Of a stretch of 64,000 bases of DNA, positions 19,963 through 27,458 are shown piece by piece. Under the pieces are notes generated by a model that worked only from the letters and a program-made list of their open reading frames with translations, was not told where the DNA came from and did not search any database. Origin of the DNA: Bacteroidales bacterium (GTDB lineage: Bacteria > Bacteroidota > Bacteroidia > Bacteroidales > F082); NCBI GenBank assembly GCA_024710405.1, contig JANJUV010000007.1, positions 186,001 through 250,000 on the forward strand, read 5' to 3'. A program made the translations under genes and the position numbers. Within the stretch, counting starts at the first letter, position 1. Each line of letters begins with the position of its first letter.

Positions 19963-20802
19963 TTATCTCAACCTGATGGTATAGGTATTGCCGTTGATGG
20001 TCACAGTTGCAATATTATCGCAATTGCCGTCGCCGAAATCGAGCGTCCGTACAGGTCTGTTGGTAGGCACAATTTCAACCGAACCACTCACAAAATGGTG
20101 GCAGGTAAGTTCGCGGCGAAGCGGAAGGATGATTTCGCGGGTAGTTGTGTTTCCATTCAGATGTGTAGTGGAAGCTGTGCCTTCAATCAGATAGACATCA
20201 TCTGTCCAGACCCCGATGGTGGCGTAACCTTCGATCCAGGTACGTACGCGGTCTGATTCCCAGCTGATGGTGCCTTCGCCTTCAGCAAATGTAACCGAGC
20301 CTTCGGCAACAAGGGTAAAATAGATATGCTCATCTTCGTTAAAACCCATATTGGTAATTACCGAATTGCCCTGAACATGATTGTTGTTGACATAATAATT
20401 GTTCAGTGTGTGGGTGCGCACGGTACCGGGCTCTCGGTAGGGTCCTGTGAAGGTGACGACAATTTGTCCACGGCGGTATTTTCCATCGCGGCACAGGCAG
20501 TTTTCATCGCCAAAATCAATGGTCATCACATGAGGCATACTTACGGTGTCGATGGTGACAGTGGCACAGGCCGCGAAGTTGAATCTTTCATTTTCAGACG
20601 ATTTGAATCCAGAGGTGACACCCGAAAATGCTTCATCGGCTATCACGCCCAACTCGTCAAAGGCAACTTCCACCTGCACATCCTTCACATAGGAGTTTGC
20701 TTCGGTTTCGTCGGCAGAGGCTTTTTCTTTCTTGCAGGAGCTGAATGTGAACGATAAAGTTGCAACTGCAAAAAACATAATCAGAAACTGTACTTTTTTC
20801 AT
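19963..20802 (-). CDS. Predicted secreted lipoprotein with repeated DFGD-Cys motif
   Basis: The 279-residue protein begins with a lipoprotein signal (lipobox FSSC, Cys23). Two parts carry the same motif, TIDFGDENCLCRDGKYRRG near residue 95 and TLDFGDGNCDNIATVTING near residue 253, suggesting a duplicated beta domain; beta-strand-rich spacing with Thr/Val dominates in between. I do not recognise a family with a known function, although lipoproteins with DFGD-x-x-C patterns occur in Bacteroidota. It should be anchored in the outer or inner membrane. It lies 64 bases upstream of the sigma gene on the same strand, so it may be a separate unit or lead the module. Confidence 0.7.
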   Translation of the reverse strand: MKKVQFLIMFFAVATLSFTFSSCKKEKASADETEANSYVKDVQVEVAFDELGVIADEAFSGVTSGFKSSENERFNFAACATVTIDTVSMPHVMTIDFGDENCLCRDGKYRRGQIVVTFTGPYREPGTVRTHTLNNYYVNNNHVQGNSVITNMGFNEDEHIYFTLVAEGSVTFAEGEGTISWESDRVRTWIEGYATIGVWTDDVYLIEGTASTTHLNGNTTTREIILPLRRELTCHHFVSGSVEIVPTNRPVRTLDFGDGNCDNIATVTINGNTYTIRLR

Positions 20803-20878
20803 GGTTTTTATTTTTTAAATGATGTCTCTTTGATTCGTTTCAAGGCGAATAGTTTATTCCAGTATGTAAATTTTCATA

Positions 20879-20915
20879 TAAAAAACGAAAACCGCCGGAA
20901 AAAATTCTCCGACGG
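20879..20915 (-). terminator. Rho-independent terminator after the blaR1-like gene
   Basis: Stem arms at 20891-20898 and 20907-20914 (one G-U pair when transcribed from the minus strand) enclose a 8-base loop and are followed on that strand by a T-rich tail (TTTTCGTTTTTT). It lies about 40 bases after the stop of the M56 peptidase gene and so ends the blaI-blaR1 operon. Confidence 0.75.
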
Positions 20916-20952
20916 CTTCTGAAAACCTGAGTTGTTTCTGGTATTTTACTAA

Positions 20953-23142
20953 TTATCTGATGGTTATGGCCTGATCAGCCTCCAGTTTATTTCCACTGAT
21001 TTCTTCGAGGCGTTTCAGTATGCGTTTGTGGTTTTTATGATCGGTTATGTTTCCGTCCACAATGGTCTGTTTTCGGGTGATGATGATGGTTGATCTTTTC
21101 GAAGCCAGTCCTTCTTCAAGCAGTTCATCTTTGAGGAGGCGTAAGTGTTTGCGCTCGAAACCATGCTCCGGAACCGATGCTTCCCTGTCAATCATCAGTT
21201 CAATTTCACGCAAGTCAGGTATATCTTCACCAATGATGATCCTTGGTTCAGGTCCCTGCATCATCATTTCGGGCCGTCTTGCTTCCATCTCAAGTCTGCG
21301 GGCTTCCATCTCAAGCCTTTTTGCCTCCATTTCGAGTCTGATGGCTTCGGCCTGACGCAGTACCTCTTCCTTTTTGGCTCCTGCTTCCAATTGCTGAGCT
21401 TCAGCTTCAAATTTTCTGGCTTGCTGTTCCATTTCGATGATCCGGCGTTGATCATCGAAGTGCATGCTGATGAAGGGATCGCCCGGACGGGCCAGCATAA
21501 TGTTCCTGTCCACAACAATTCCCTGATCAATCAGCGGTTTCAATTGCTTCATCAATGAGTCGAGTTTTCCGCCTTCAAAAAGCATTGACTTGCCGGTGGT
21601 GTCCCAATGCAGCATCTTTGCGCGCTGCACTAAATCATCAATATCCTCATAAATGAACCGCAGGGAATCGTGCTTGTTATGTCCGCGGAAATGAAACATA
21701 TAAGGTCTTCCGGCTTGTTCCGGTGTGACCATAAACAGTTGGTCTGAATCTTTGTCAATGATTATTTTTCGTGATTTCACCGTCAGGGTATCTTTGGGCT
21801 TTTGGTGCCATTCGAGCTCATTGGTTTCGATCACCATCGAGTTATATTTAGGGTGGGCGTTTTTGAGCACAATCCGCTTCATCACCGAAGTGTCTTTTTC
21901 CATGATCACGAAATCTTCGTTTTCAAGTTTGTCGGCAGGCACCTCTTTACCGTCCACAATGGCTTTGCTGATGCGGCCATCCTGCATCTCGATGTAGATT
22001 TCCTTCTTTTTCAGTGTATCCGGTTGTGACAAGCCAACGTCATCGAAATTAGCGATTTCTGTTTGATCAGCCTTGCTGAATTGAGACGGTACAACAGCTT
22101 GATTATCGCCTGCTTTTGTCCCGGTTATAGAAATCACCAACACTACAATGAAGGCAATCAGGCTTACAAGAATTTTCTCCGGATTGGAGGGTTTTGTTTT
22201 GGGGTTTCGGAATAAACGTTCGATCCTTTTCATGGTATTTGTTTTATTAAAGTACATAACTGCTTGATTATTATTTATTTCTTTTTTGCATTCTGAGAGA
22301 CTGATTAACGCTTTGGCAAGTGTCAGCCCTTTCCCTGTCAGGCTGAGGGCCATATCGTCGCATACATTTTCGCGTTCGTGGCGGATGACCTGCGAAATCC
22401 ACCAAACAAACGGGTTAAAGAACAACATCACTTCGATCAGCGATTGTATGAGGTTAATGAGGAAATCAGCCCTGCGGATGTGGGCAAGTTCGTGCGCCAG
22501 AATGATTTCCAACTGATCATAGGGGATACGGCTAAGGAGTCCGGCGGGCAGCAAGATAACCGGTTTCAGGTAGCCGATAACCACCGGAACATCAACTCTG
22601 AACGATTCAAAAATTCTGACTTTCCTGCGGATACCCAGCTTAAGGGCAAGGCGTTCGGCTACCATCAGATACTCGCGTTCAATCTCTTTCAGCTGCGTGG
22701 TTTTCAAGCGCCAGGCCAATACATAACCTCCGGCCAGACGGGTGATCATCAACAACATGCCAATTAACCAAAATAGTACAAACCAATGACTTAGCTGCTG
22801 AAAATATTCTTTAAGAGTTTGGATCATTGATTGGAGTCCGAAACCGGTATCAGCAAGCACATACATCACTGTTACCAGGTTATCTGCTTCAGCAACGGTA
22901 GATGCTATTTCTGAATTCACCGAATCGGTAGCCGCTCGCCAGATGGCCACAACCGGAAGCAGAAAACAGAGTGCAAGCCCGAAAAATGCCATAGTATATC
23001 GGGCTGAAGCTGAGAGGTTTTTCATCAGTCTCAGCAGGAGAAAAACGACCAGTGCAATGAGACCTGCCTGCCATATCGAATGCAGCAAAGCGAATCCGGT
23101 TTCAGTGATCATGCGCTCAGAAACTATAAGCAATGTGTTCAT
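20953..23142 (-). CDS. BlaR1-type M56 metallopeptidase / sensor
   Basis: The 729-residue protein has membrane helices in the first 320 residues and a zinc-peptidase motif HELAH at 217-221 with the downstream ENVCDD stretch (about 262-267), as in BlaR1/MecR1. In those sensors the peptidase activity inactivates the BlaI repressor. The C-terminal half, from about residue 345, is not a penicillin-binding domain: it contains beta-rich segments, a coiled coil of near-perfect 7-residue repeats (MEAKRLEMEARRLEMEARR, about 605-632) and an acidic end. So the ligand is unlikely to be a beta-lactam. The start overlaps the blaI stop by 4 bases (ATGA), giving translational coupling. Confidence 0.9.
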   Translation of the reverse strand: MNTLLIVSERMITETGFALLHSIWQAGLIALVVFLLLRLMKNLSASARYTMAFFGLALCFLLPVVAIWRAATDSVNSEIASTVAEADNLVTVMYVLADTGFGLQSMIQTLKEYFQQLSHWFVLFWLIGMLLMITRLAGGYVLAWRLKTTQLKEIEREYLMVAERLALKLGIRRKVRIFESFRVDVPVVIGYLKPVILLPAGLLSRIPYDQLEIILAHELAHIRRADFLINLIQSLIEVMLFFNPFVWWISQVIRHERENVCDDMALSLTGKGLTLAKALISLSECKKEINNNQAVMYFNKTNTMKRIERLFRNPKTKPSNPEKILVSLIAFIVVLVISITGTKAGDNQAVVPSQFSKADQTEIANFDDVGLSQPDTLKKKEIYIEMQDGRISKAIVDGKEVPADKLENEDFVIMEKDTSVMKRIVLKNAHPKYNSMVIETNELEWHQKPKDTLTVKSRKIIIDKDSDQLFMVTPEQAGRPYMFHFRGHNKHDSLRFIYEDIDDLVQRAKMLHWDTTGKSMLFEGGKLDSLMKQLKPLIDQGIVVDRNIMLARPGDPFISMHFDDQRRIIEMEQQARKFEAEAQQLEAGAKKEEVLRQAEAIRLEMEAKRLEMEARRLEMEARRPEMMMQGPEPRIIIGEDIPDLREIELMIDREASVPEHGFERKHLRLLKDELLEEGLASKRSTIIITRKQTIVDGNITDHKNHKRILKRLEEISGNKLEADQAITIR
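21281..21349. repeat. Short tandem repeat within the M56 gene coding for MEAxRLE heptads
   Basis: Three consecutive units of about 21 bases (reading CTTCCATCTCAAGTCTGCGGG-like on the plus strand) encode repeated LEMEA-R/K-R residues. They form part of the predicted coiled coil. Slippage could change the number of heptads between strains. Confidence 0.6.
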
Positions 23143-23522
23143 AGCTCCCCTCCTTCCAGCTTGCTGATCAATCGCTTTATTTCGTCCAGTTCGCGCTGGT
23201 CGGGTGTCTTGTGTCCGAGCAACTGCATCACCAGTCTTTTGGCCGAACCGCCAAACGCGGTTTCAAGAAACTGATCCACCAGTTGCCGCTGGGTTTCTTC
23301 CTGCCTGAGCACAGCCTGATACACATGGGTTCGCTGGCTTTTATCCACAGCTACTATTCCCTTGCCTGCCATGATCTGTAAGAGTTTGAGCGTGGTTGTG
23401 TACCCAACTTCTTTCTTATTATTCATCAAATCATTGATTTGCCGCACTGTGCACGGACCCTGCTCCCACAATACCTGCAAAATCGCAAGTTCTGCTTCAG
23501 TGGGTTTGATGATGGATGTCAT
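23139..23522 (-). CDS. BlaI/MecI/CopY-family transcriptional repressor
   Basis: The 127-residue protein is a winged-helix repressor of the BlaI type: an N-terminal LTEAELAILQVLWEQGPCTVRQI pattern (here PTEAELAILQVLWEQGPCTV), wing residues YTTTLKLLQIMAGKGIV, and a helical C-terminal dimerisation part. It should repress its own operon with the adjacent M56 sensor, which may inactivate it by proteolysis on a signal. Two copies of an operator flank its promoter (see separate entries). The ATG at 23520-23522 lies about 15 bases from the predicted transcription start, so the 5' leader is very short. Confidence 0.94.
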   Translation of the reverse strand: MTSIIKPTEAELAILQVLWEQGPCTVRQINDLMNNKKEVGYTTTLKLLQIMAGKGIVAVDKSQRTHVYQAVLRQEETQRQLVDQFLETAFGGSAKRLVMQLLGHKTPDQRELDEIKRLISKLEGGEL

Positions 23523-23526
23523 AAAC

Positions 23527-23543
23527 TACGAATTATTTCGTAC
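23527..23543. promoter_or_regulatory. BlaI operator O1 (TACGAA-N4-TTCGTA)
   Basis: TACGAATTATTTCGTAC contains the perfect dyad TACGAA-N4-TTCGTA. It covers the predicted transcription start of the blaI-blaR1 operon, directly after the -7 box and 4 bases before the blaI ATG. The same 17 bases recur in inverted orientation at 23581-23597. Confidence 0.88.
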
Positions 23544-23573
23544 AAAAGTACCATATGATGGTAGTGTTGTCAA
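23543..23573 (-). promoter_or_regulatory. Promoter of blaI-blaR1 (TTG-N20-TACTTTTG)
   Basis: On the minus strand TTG (23571-23573, within TTGACA) and TACTTTTG (23543-23550) are 20 bases apart, an excellent match to the phylum consensus. An additional dyad TACCAT-N3-ATGGTA (23549-23563) lies between the two boxes. Confidence 0.85.
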
Positions 23574-23580
23574 GATTAAA

Positions 23581-23597
23581 GTACGAAATAATTCGTA
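23581..23597. promoter_or_regulatory. BlaI operator O2, perfect inverted copy of O1
   Basis: GTACGAAATAATTCGTA is the exact reverse complement of O1. It lies just upstream of the -33 element, 54 bases from O1 start to start (about five helical turns), so two repressor dimers could sit on the same DNA face and cooperate. Confidence 0.85.
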
Positions 23598-23615
23598 ATA
23601 AATGTTAAAGACTGG

Positions 23616-23640
23616 TTAAAAACAGGATAAACACCTGTTA
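23616..23640 (-). terminator. Weak terminator candidate after the short-chain dehydrogenase gene
   Basis: AACAGG (23634-23639 as complement) and CCTGTT (23621-23626) form a 6-bp stem with a 7-base loop, followed on the minus strand by TTTTTAACC. It lies about 105 bases after the dehydrogenase stop and would separate it from blaI. The stem is short. Confidence 0.4.
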
Positions 23641-23743
23641 AAATGACCGTTAATTTTTTCCTTCATTGACTGTTTATTTCTATTTTACTCTTAGAAACGA
23701 TTAACCAGACAGGCCAGAAGAAAAGTGCACAAACAAGTAGTTA

Positions 23744-24481
23744 CTACATCTGCGTCCGTGGCATCACCAGCACTTCACTAACGTTTACCTGTTCGGGTTG
23801 TGTGATGGCGTATTCGATGGCTGCGGCAATGTCATCGGCATGCAAAGGAACCATTCCTCCCCTTTTGGCAAATGATGCCAGAATATCCTGATCGGTGATG
23901 GTGTGGGTAAGCTCTGTGGCGACAGCACCCGGCTCAATGACACTTACCTTAATATTAAATGCGGGTGTTAGTTCCATGCGCATGGCTTCGGACAAAGCTG
24001 TTACGCCAAATTTGGTGGCATTGTACACGGCAAACCCAGGCCAAACCCTCCGGCCTGCCACCGAAGATACATTCACTATATGCCCCGAACCGGCATCCTT
24101 CATGCCCGGCAACACCCCGGCAACACAGTAAAGCAATCCTTTCAGATTGACATCAATCATGCGGTCCCACTCGTCAATCTTGAGTTTATCGAGGAAGCTC
24201 ACCGGCATCAGCCCTGCATTGTTGATCAGGATGTCAACCTTGCCAAATGTGTCATACACCAGCTTAAAAGCTTGTGCTACCTGCTCCCTTACAGCAACAT
24301 CCACGGGCACAACAAGGCTTTCGGAACCAAGTTCCCTGACTTTCGCGGCCAAAATGTTCATCCGGTCAATACGCCGGGCCATGAGCACGATAATTGCCTG
24401 AGAGGGAGCCAGTTTTAATGCGGTAGCCTCCCCTATTCCACTTGATGCGCCTGTGATTACGATTACTTTACCTTTGAGCAT
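23744..24481 (-). CDS. Short-chain dehydrogenase/reductase (YdfG-like)
   Basis: The 245-residue classical SDR has the cofactor motif TGASSGIG at 9-16, NNAG near 87-90, a catalytic Ser in VNVSSVAG (about 138) and YNATK with the catalytic Tyr/Lys (about 151-155). The Arg residues after the first strand (ARRIDR) favour NADP(H). Members such as YdfG oxidise 3-hydroxy acids or serine, but substrate specificity cannot be read here. The gene is monocistronic, transcribed away from the REP array. Confidence 0.92.
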   Translation of the reverse strand: MLKGKVIVITGASSGIGEATALKLAPSQAIIVLMARRIDRMNILAAKVRELGSESLVVPVDVAVREQVAQAFKLVYDTFGKVDILINNAGLMPVSFLDKLKIDEWDRMIDVNLKGLLYCVAGVLPGMKDAGSGHIVNVSSVAGRRVWPGFAVYNATKFGVTALSEAMRMELTPAFNIKVSVIEPGAVATELTHTITDQDILASFAKRGGMVPLHADDIAAAIEYAITQPEQVNVSEVLVMPRTQM

Positions 24482-24578
24482 AAAATTCTGTTTTAGAGTT
24501 ATTTTAACGATTATACCATTTCAAACAAACAAGGCTAAGGATTGTTTCCGAGTTGTTTCAGGTCTGGTAAAAGGTTAG

Positions 24579-24613
24579 CCAGACATGTTTCTATTGACAA
24601 AAGTATTATTTTC
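24579..24613. repeat. 35-bp direct repeat, left copy, flanking the REP/transposase module
   Basis: It matches 25922-25956 in 33 of 35 positions (ccagacatg, three variable bases, then ctattgacaaaagtattat...). The right copy lies just upstream of the DUF456 gene. Copies are 1343 bases apart, with the array and transposase between them. Confidence 0.85.
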
Positions 24614-24641
24614 CATAAGAGAAACATAGTGAATGCTCTTA

Positions 24642-24880
24642 CATCGTAGGGTTATGCTCCCGCTTCCGTGATGAACTTAGTCTGTTGTCTATCCCCTACG
24701 GGGAAAGCAAAGTTTTTGTTTGTTGCTTATATACTATACTTTATCCCCTACGGGGAATGACTGGGTGTTGGCTGATCATTTGCCGGAAAATGGGTTTTCT
24801 TTATAAAACACTGTCATCTGTAGCAGTTTTGCCCGTAGGGCATATACTATTATAAAAAACATAAAAGAAGAAAGTTCTTA
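24642..24880. repeat. REP array unit A
   Basis: Palindromes at 24693-24703, 24745-24755 and 24831-24841 are intact; its first palindrome (24642-24651) is decayed to CATCGTAGGG. In its middle part it is more like unit C than like the adjacent unit B. Confidence 0.8.
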
Positions 24881-25118
24881 CCCTGTAGGGGTTATACTCC
24901 CGATTTCGTGATGAACTTAGTCTGTTGTCTATCCCCTACAGGGAAAACTATGTGTGGGGTGTTTCTTAGACAATACTTTATCCCCTACGGGGAATGGGTG
25001 AGTGTGGGCTGATCATTTGCCGGAAAATGGGTTTTCTTTATAAAACACTGTCATCTGTAGCACTATTGCCCGTAGGGCATATACTATTATAAAAAAACAC
25101 AAAAGAAGAAAGTTCTTA
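24881..25118. repeat. REP array unit B
   Basis: Palindromes at 24881-24890, about 24933-24943 (mutated to CCCCTACAGGG), 24982-24992 and 25068-25078. Its spacer sequences differ most from A and C. Confidence 0.8.
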
Positions 25119-25357
25119 CCCTGTAGGGGTTATACTCTCAATCTCATGATGAACTTAGTCTGTTGTCTATCCCCTACGGGGAAAGCAAAGTATTGGTAGT
25201 TGTTTATACACTATACTTTATCCCCTACGGGGAAGAGCTGGGTGTTGGCTGATCATCTGCCGGAAAATGGGTTTTCTTTATAAAACACTGTCATCTGTAG
25301 CAGTTTTGCCCGTAGGGCATATACTATTATAAAAAACATAAAAGAAGAAAGTTCTTA
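25119..25357. repeat. REP array unit C, followed by partial unit to 25380
   Basis: Palindromes at 25119-25128, 25171-25181, 25222-25232 and 25308-25318; the next unit begins with CCCTGTAGGG at 25358-25367 and is cut off just before the transposase stop codon. Confidence 0.8.
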
Positions 25358-25386
25358 CCCTGTAGGGGTTATACTCACAATGCTGT

Positions 25387-25860
25387 TCATTCGACATCTT
25401 CCATAAAATCGAACAAGAATCGTTCATCATATTCTATTTCAAATTTTTCCAAAAACTGAATATACTCCTCTCTAAAGGTCAACTTTTTATGATGAGCCTC
25501 CTGATTTAGAATATAGTTGTAAACAATCTCCACCAGTGATTTTTCATAACTAAACGCACCATAACCTTCCTGCCAGGAAAACTTGCTCTTGCACAATCTT
25601 TCATTATTGATAAATAACGAGGAGCTTCGTTTGATTTCGTAAACTGTTTCGGAAATAGATTTTACCGGATTCAATCCCATGAAAACATGAATGTGATTTG
25701 ACACGCCATTTACAATAATTGGTTTATGATTCATGCCGGTAATAATCCCACTAATGTATTCAAAAACTCTTGGTCGAATGTCTTTATGAAGCAGAGCTTT
25801 CCTGTTTTTCACGGCAAAAACAATCTGGATATACAGTTGGGTATAAACACCTGGTTTCAT
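25387..25860 (-). CDS. Y1 (HUH) transposase, IS200-like / REP-associated tyrosine transposase
   Basis: The 157-residue protein has the HUH motif HIH at 56-58 (VSNHIHVF) and a catalytic Tyr at 116 in YNYILNQEAHH, the hallmarks of single-strand Y1 transposases. Its length fits both IS200 TnpA and RAYT (REP-associated) proteins; the latter is favoured by the REP-like array right behind it. No tnpB/accessory gene and no IS200-type terminal hairpins at the immediate ends are seen. The frame is intact from the ATG at 25858-25860 to TGA at 25387-25389. Such enzymes are thought to copy or process REP hairpins. Gene and array share flanking 35-bp repeats. Confidence 0.9.
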   Translation of the reverse strand: MKPGVYTQLYIQIVFAVKNRKALLHKDIRPRVFEYISGIITGMNHKPIIVNGVSNHIHVFMGLNPVKSISETVYEIKRSSSLFINNERLCKSKFSWQEGYGAFSYEKSLVEIVYNYILNQEAHHKKLTFREEYIQFLEKFEIEYDERFLFDFMEDVE

Positions 25861-25921
25861 GATATTGATGTGTTATTGAGTTGGATTATTTAAGCGGTTC
25901 CTGGCATGTCAGAAACATCAA

Positions 25922-25956
25922 CCAGACATGCTACTATTGACAAAAGTATTATTTTC
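25922..25956. repeat. 35-bp direct repeat, right copy
   Basis: See the left copy at 24579-24613. This copy ends 16 bases before the DUF456 start codon, so it makes up the promoter region of that gene (contains TTGACA and a TATTTTCG box, though too close together for a standard promoter). Confidence 0.85.
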
Positions 25957-25972
25957 GGCACAAAATTGTATC

Positions 25973-26491
25973 ATGGAAGCATTGATTATATCCGGAGCTT
26001 TTATCCTTGCCCTTGCCGGCCTGCTTGGTGCGGTTGTTCCGGGCATACCCGGCCCGCCGCTGAGTTTTCTGGCATTGGTGGTGTTTTCCTATTCTGAACA
26101 CATTACCTACAGCAACAACTACTTCTTTATCATGGCTTTGATTGCATTGGGCATCACACTTATTGATTATTATCTGCCCATTTATGGCACAAAACGTTTT
26201 GGCGGAACCAAAGCCGGAATACGCGGAGCCACCATTGGACTCATTGCCGGTGTGCTTGTCCTGCCATTACTGGGCATCGTTATCGGACCATTCGGGCTGA
26301 TTGGCATCATTGCCGGGCCTTTCGTGGGAGCTTATCTCGGTGAATCAATGACTGGTGCTTCATCCGAACTCGCCATGAAAAGTGCTATCGGTTCTTTTCT
26401 GGGTTTTGTGGCTGGCACACTGATGAAGCTGGCCTACAGTTTTGTGGTTTTAGGTTATTTGGTATATGGCGTTATCGGTATCATTTTTTAA
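25973..26491 (+). CDS. DUF456 family membrane protein
   Basis: The 172-residue protein is almost entirely hydrophobic, with about five membrane helices rich in Gly and Ala, and the family's landmarks GAVVPGIPGPPLSF near residues 20-33 and GPFVGAYLGE near 115-124. I chose the ATG at 25973, since the frame upstream carries the direct-repeat sequence and makes an unlikely N-terminus. The function is unknown in all members. It is monocistronic and reads away from the transposase. Confidence 0.82.
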   Translation: MEALIISGAFILALAGLLGAVVPGIPGPPLSFLALVVFSYSEHITYSNNYFFIMALIALGITLIDYYLPIYGTKRFGGTKAGIRGATIGLIAGVLVLPLLGIVIGPFGLIGIIAGPFVGAYLGESMTGASSELAMKSAIGSFLGFVAGTLMKLAYSFVVLGYLVYGVIGIIF

Positions 26492-26526
26492 GGCTTTCTG
26501 TCATACCGCAAACGCACCACTACAAC

Positions 26527-27285
26527 TCAAACAATAAAGATTTCCTGAGGATAAACCACCTCGTGCAGAAACAGGCCTTTAGCGGGCACTGACAAACCGG
26601 CAGATGATCTGTTTTTCAGTTCGATAATCTTTCGGAAGCCATCAATATCAAGTTTGTGTTTCCCCACATCAAGCAGGGTTCCCACAATAGCCCGAACCAT
26701 ATTCCTCAGAAAGCGGTCAGCAGAAACTGTAAAAACCAGACTGTTGCCTTCGGCTGTCCAATATGCATGTTCTATCCGGCACAGATTGTTCTTGGTTTTG
26801 GAATGCAGTTTCGAAAAACTGGTAAAATCATTGTATTCCATCAAAACAGCTGAGGCCTGTTGCATCAGTTCCACGTCAAGCGAGCTATGCACGAACCAGC
26901 TAAAAGCTTCAGCAAATGGATCTTTTTTTCTGTGAATGTAATACTTATATGTTCGCAATACTGCATCGTAACGGGCATTGGCCTCAGGCACCACCTCCAT
27001 GATGTCGTGGACTACAATATCATCAGGAAGAAAAGTATTCAACCTCCGGCATAATTCATCCAGATTTTCAGGATTCATATTTGTTGCACAGTCAAAATGG
27101 GCAAAATACATCCGTGCATGTACACCGGTATCTGTTCGCCCGCAACCGGTTACCCTGGTCGTTGCACCCAATCGCAGCGACAAACATTCCTCGAGCACAT
27201 CCTGCACTGAGCGGGCATTCTGTTGCGATTGCCAGCCGTGGTATGCCAATCCGTTGTAGGCAAGCCTGATGAAATAACGGGCCAT
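26527..27285 (-). CDS. truA: tRNA pseudouridine synthase A
   Basis: The 252-residue enzyme makes pseudouridine at positions 38-40 of tRNA anticodon stems. The catalytic Asp52 is in GRTDTGVHA, and FLRNMVRAIVGTLLDVG near residues 196-212 is the second family motif. I chose the ATG at 27283-27285 over a GTG two codons upstream because MARYFIRLAYNG is the usual family start. It ends convergently with the DUF456 gene and has no obvious terminator. Confidence 0.96.
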   Translation of the reverse strand: MARYFIRLAYNGLAYHGWQSQQNARSVQDVLEECLSLRLGATTRVTGCGRTDTGVHARMYFAHFDCATNMNPENLDELCRRLNTFLPDDIVVHDIMEVVPEANARYDAVLRTYKYYIHRKKDPFAEAFSWFVHSSLDVELMQQASAVLMEYNDFTSFSKLHSKTKNNLCRIEHAYWTAEGNSLVFTVSADRFLRNMVRAIVGTLLDVGKHKLDIDGFRKIIELKNRSSAGLSVPAKGLFLHEVVYPQEIFIV

Positions 27286-27343
27286 AAACACAATTTACAG
27301 CAAATTTGAGCATTTTTAGCGAGAAGTTAATCGTTCGTGTCGC

Positions 27344-27413
27344 TACATTTGGGTCTTTTGACCTCTTTCGTTTGGAGAGAAGGAAGTTTTCAAGCGCAGA
27401 TTAATTAATTTTG
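27344..27413 (+). promoter_or_regulatory. Two candidate -7 boxes upstream of guaA
   Basis: TACATTTG (27344-27351) and TAATTTTG (27406-27413) fit TAnnTTTG in the 173-base gap between truA and guaA. Neither has a TTG at ideal spacing. No purine riboswitch fold was recognised. Confidence 0.35.
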
Positions 27414-27458
27414 CCGGACAGAAGATATTGGTTTAATTTGCATTCCAACACCAAACAC

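Larger units (their letters stand above)
24642..25380. repeat. REP-like tandem array, 3.1 copies of a 238-240-bp unit, four palindromes per unit
   Basis: The 900-base gap between the dehydrogenase and the transposase is filled by three direct repeats (about 24642-24880, 24881-25118, 25119-25357) and a partial fourth ending at about 25380. Each unit holds palindromes of the same core in both orientations: CCCTGTAGGG, two copies of CCCCTACGGGG, and GCCCGTAGGGC. Core GTAGGG/CCCTAC recalls the GTAG-plus-palindrome design of REP elements used by REP-associated tyrosine transposases. The array ends 7 bases before the stop of a Y1 transposase gene, which supports a functional link. No coding frame of note occurs inside. 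Confidence 0.88.

Noticed and set aside
24642-25380. CRISPR-like repeat array
   Set aside because: Repeat units are about 240 bases and include the spacers; there are no short identical repeats with unique spacers and no cas genes.
25387-25860. Complete IS200 insertion sequence with defined ends
   Set aside because: I could not find subterminal hairpins and cleavage tetranucleotides directly at both gene ends; the element is better described with the REP array.
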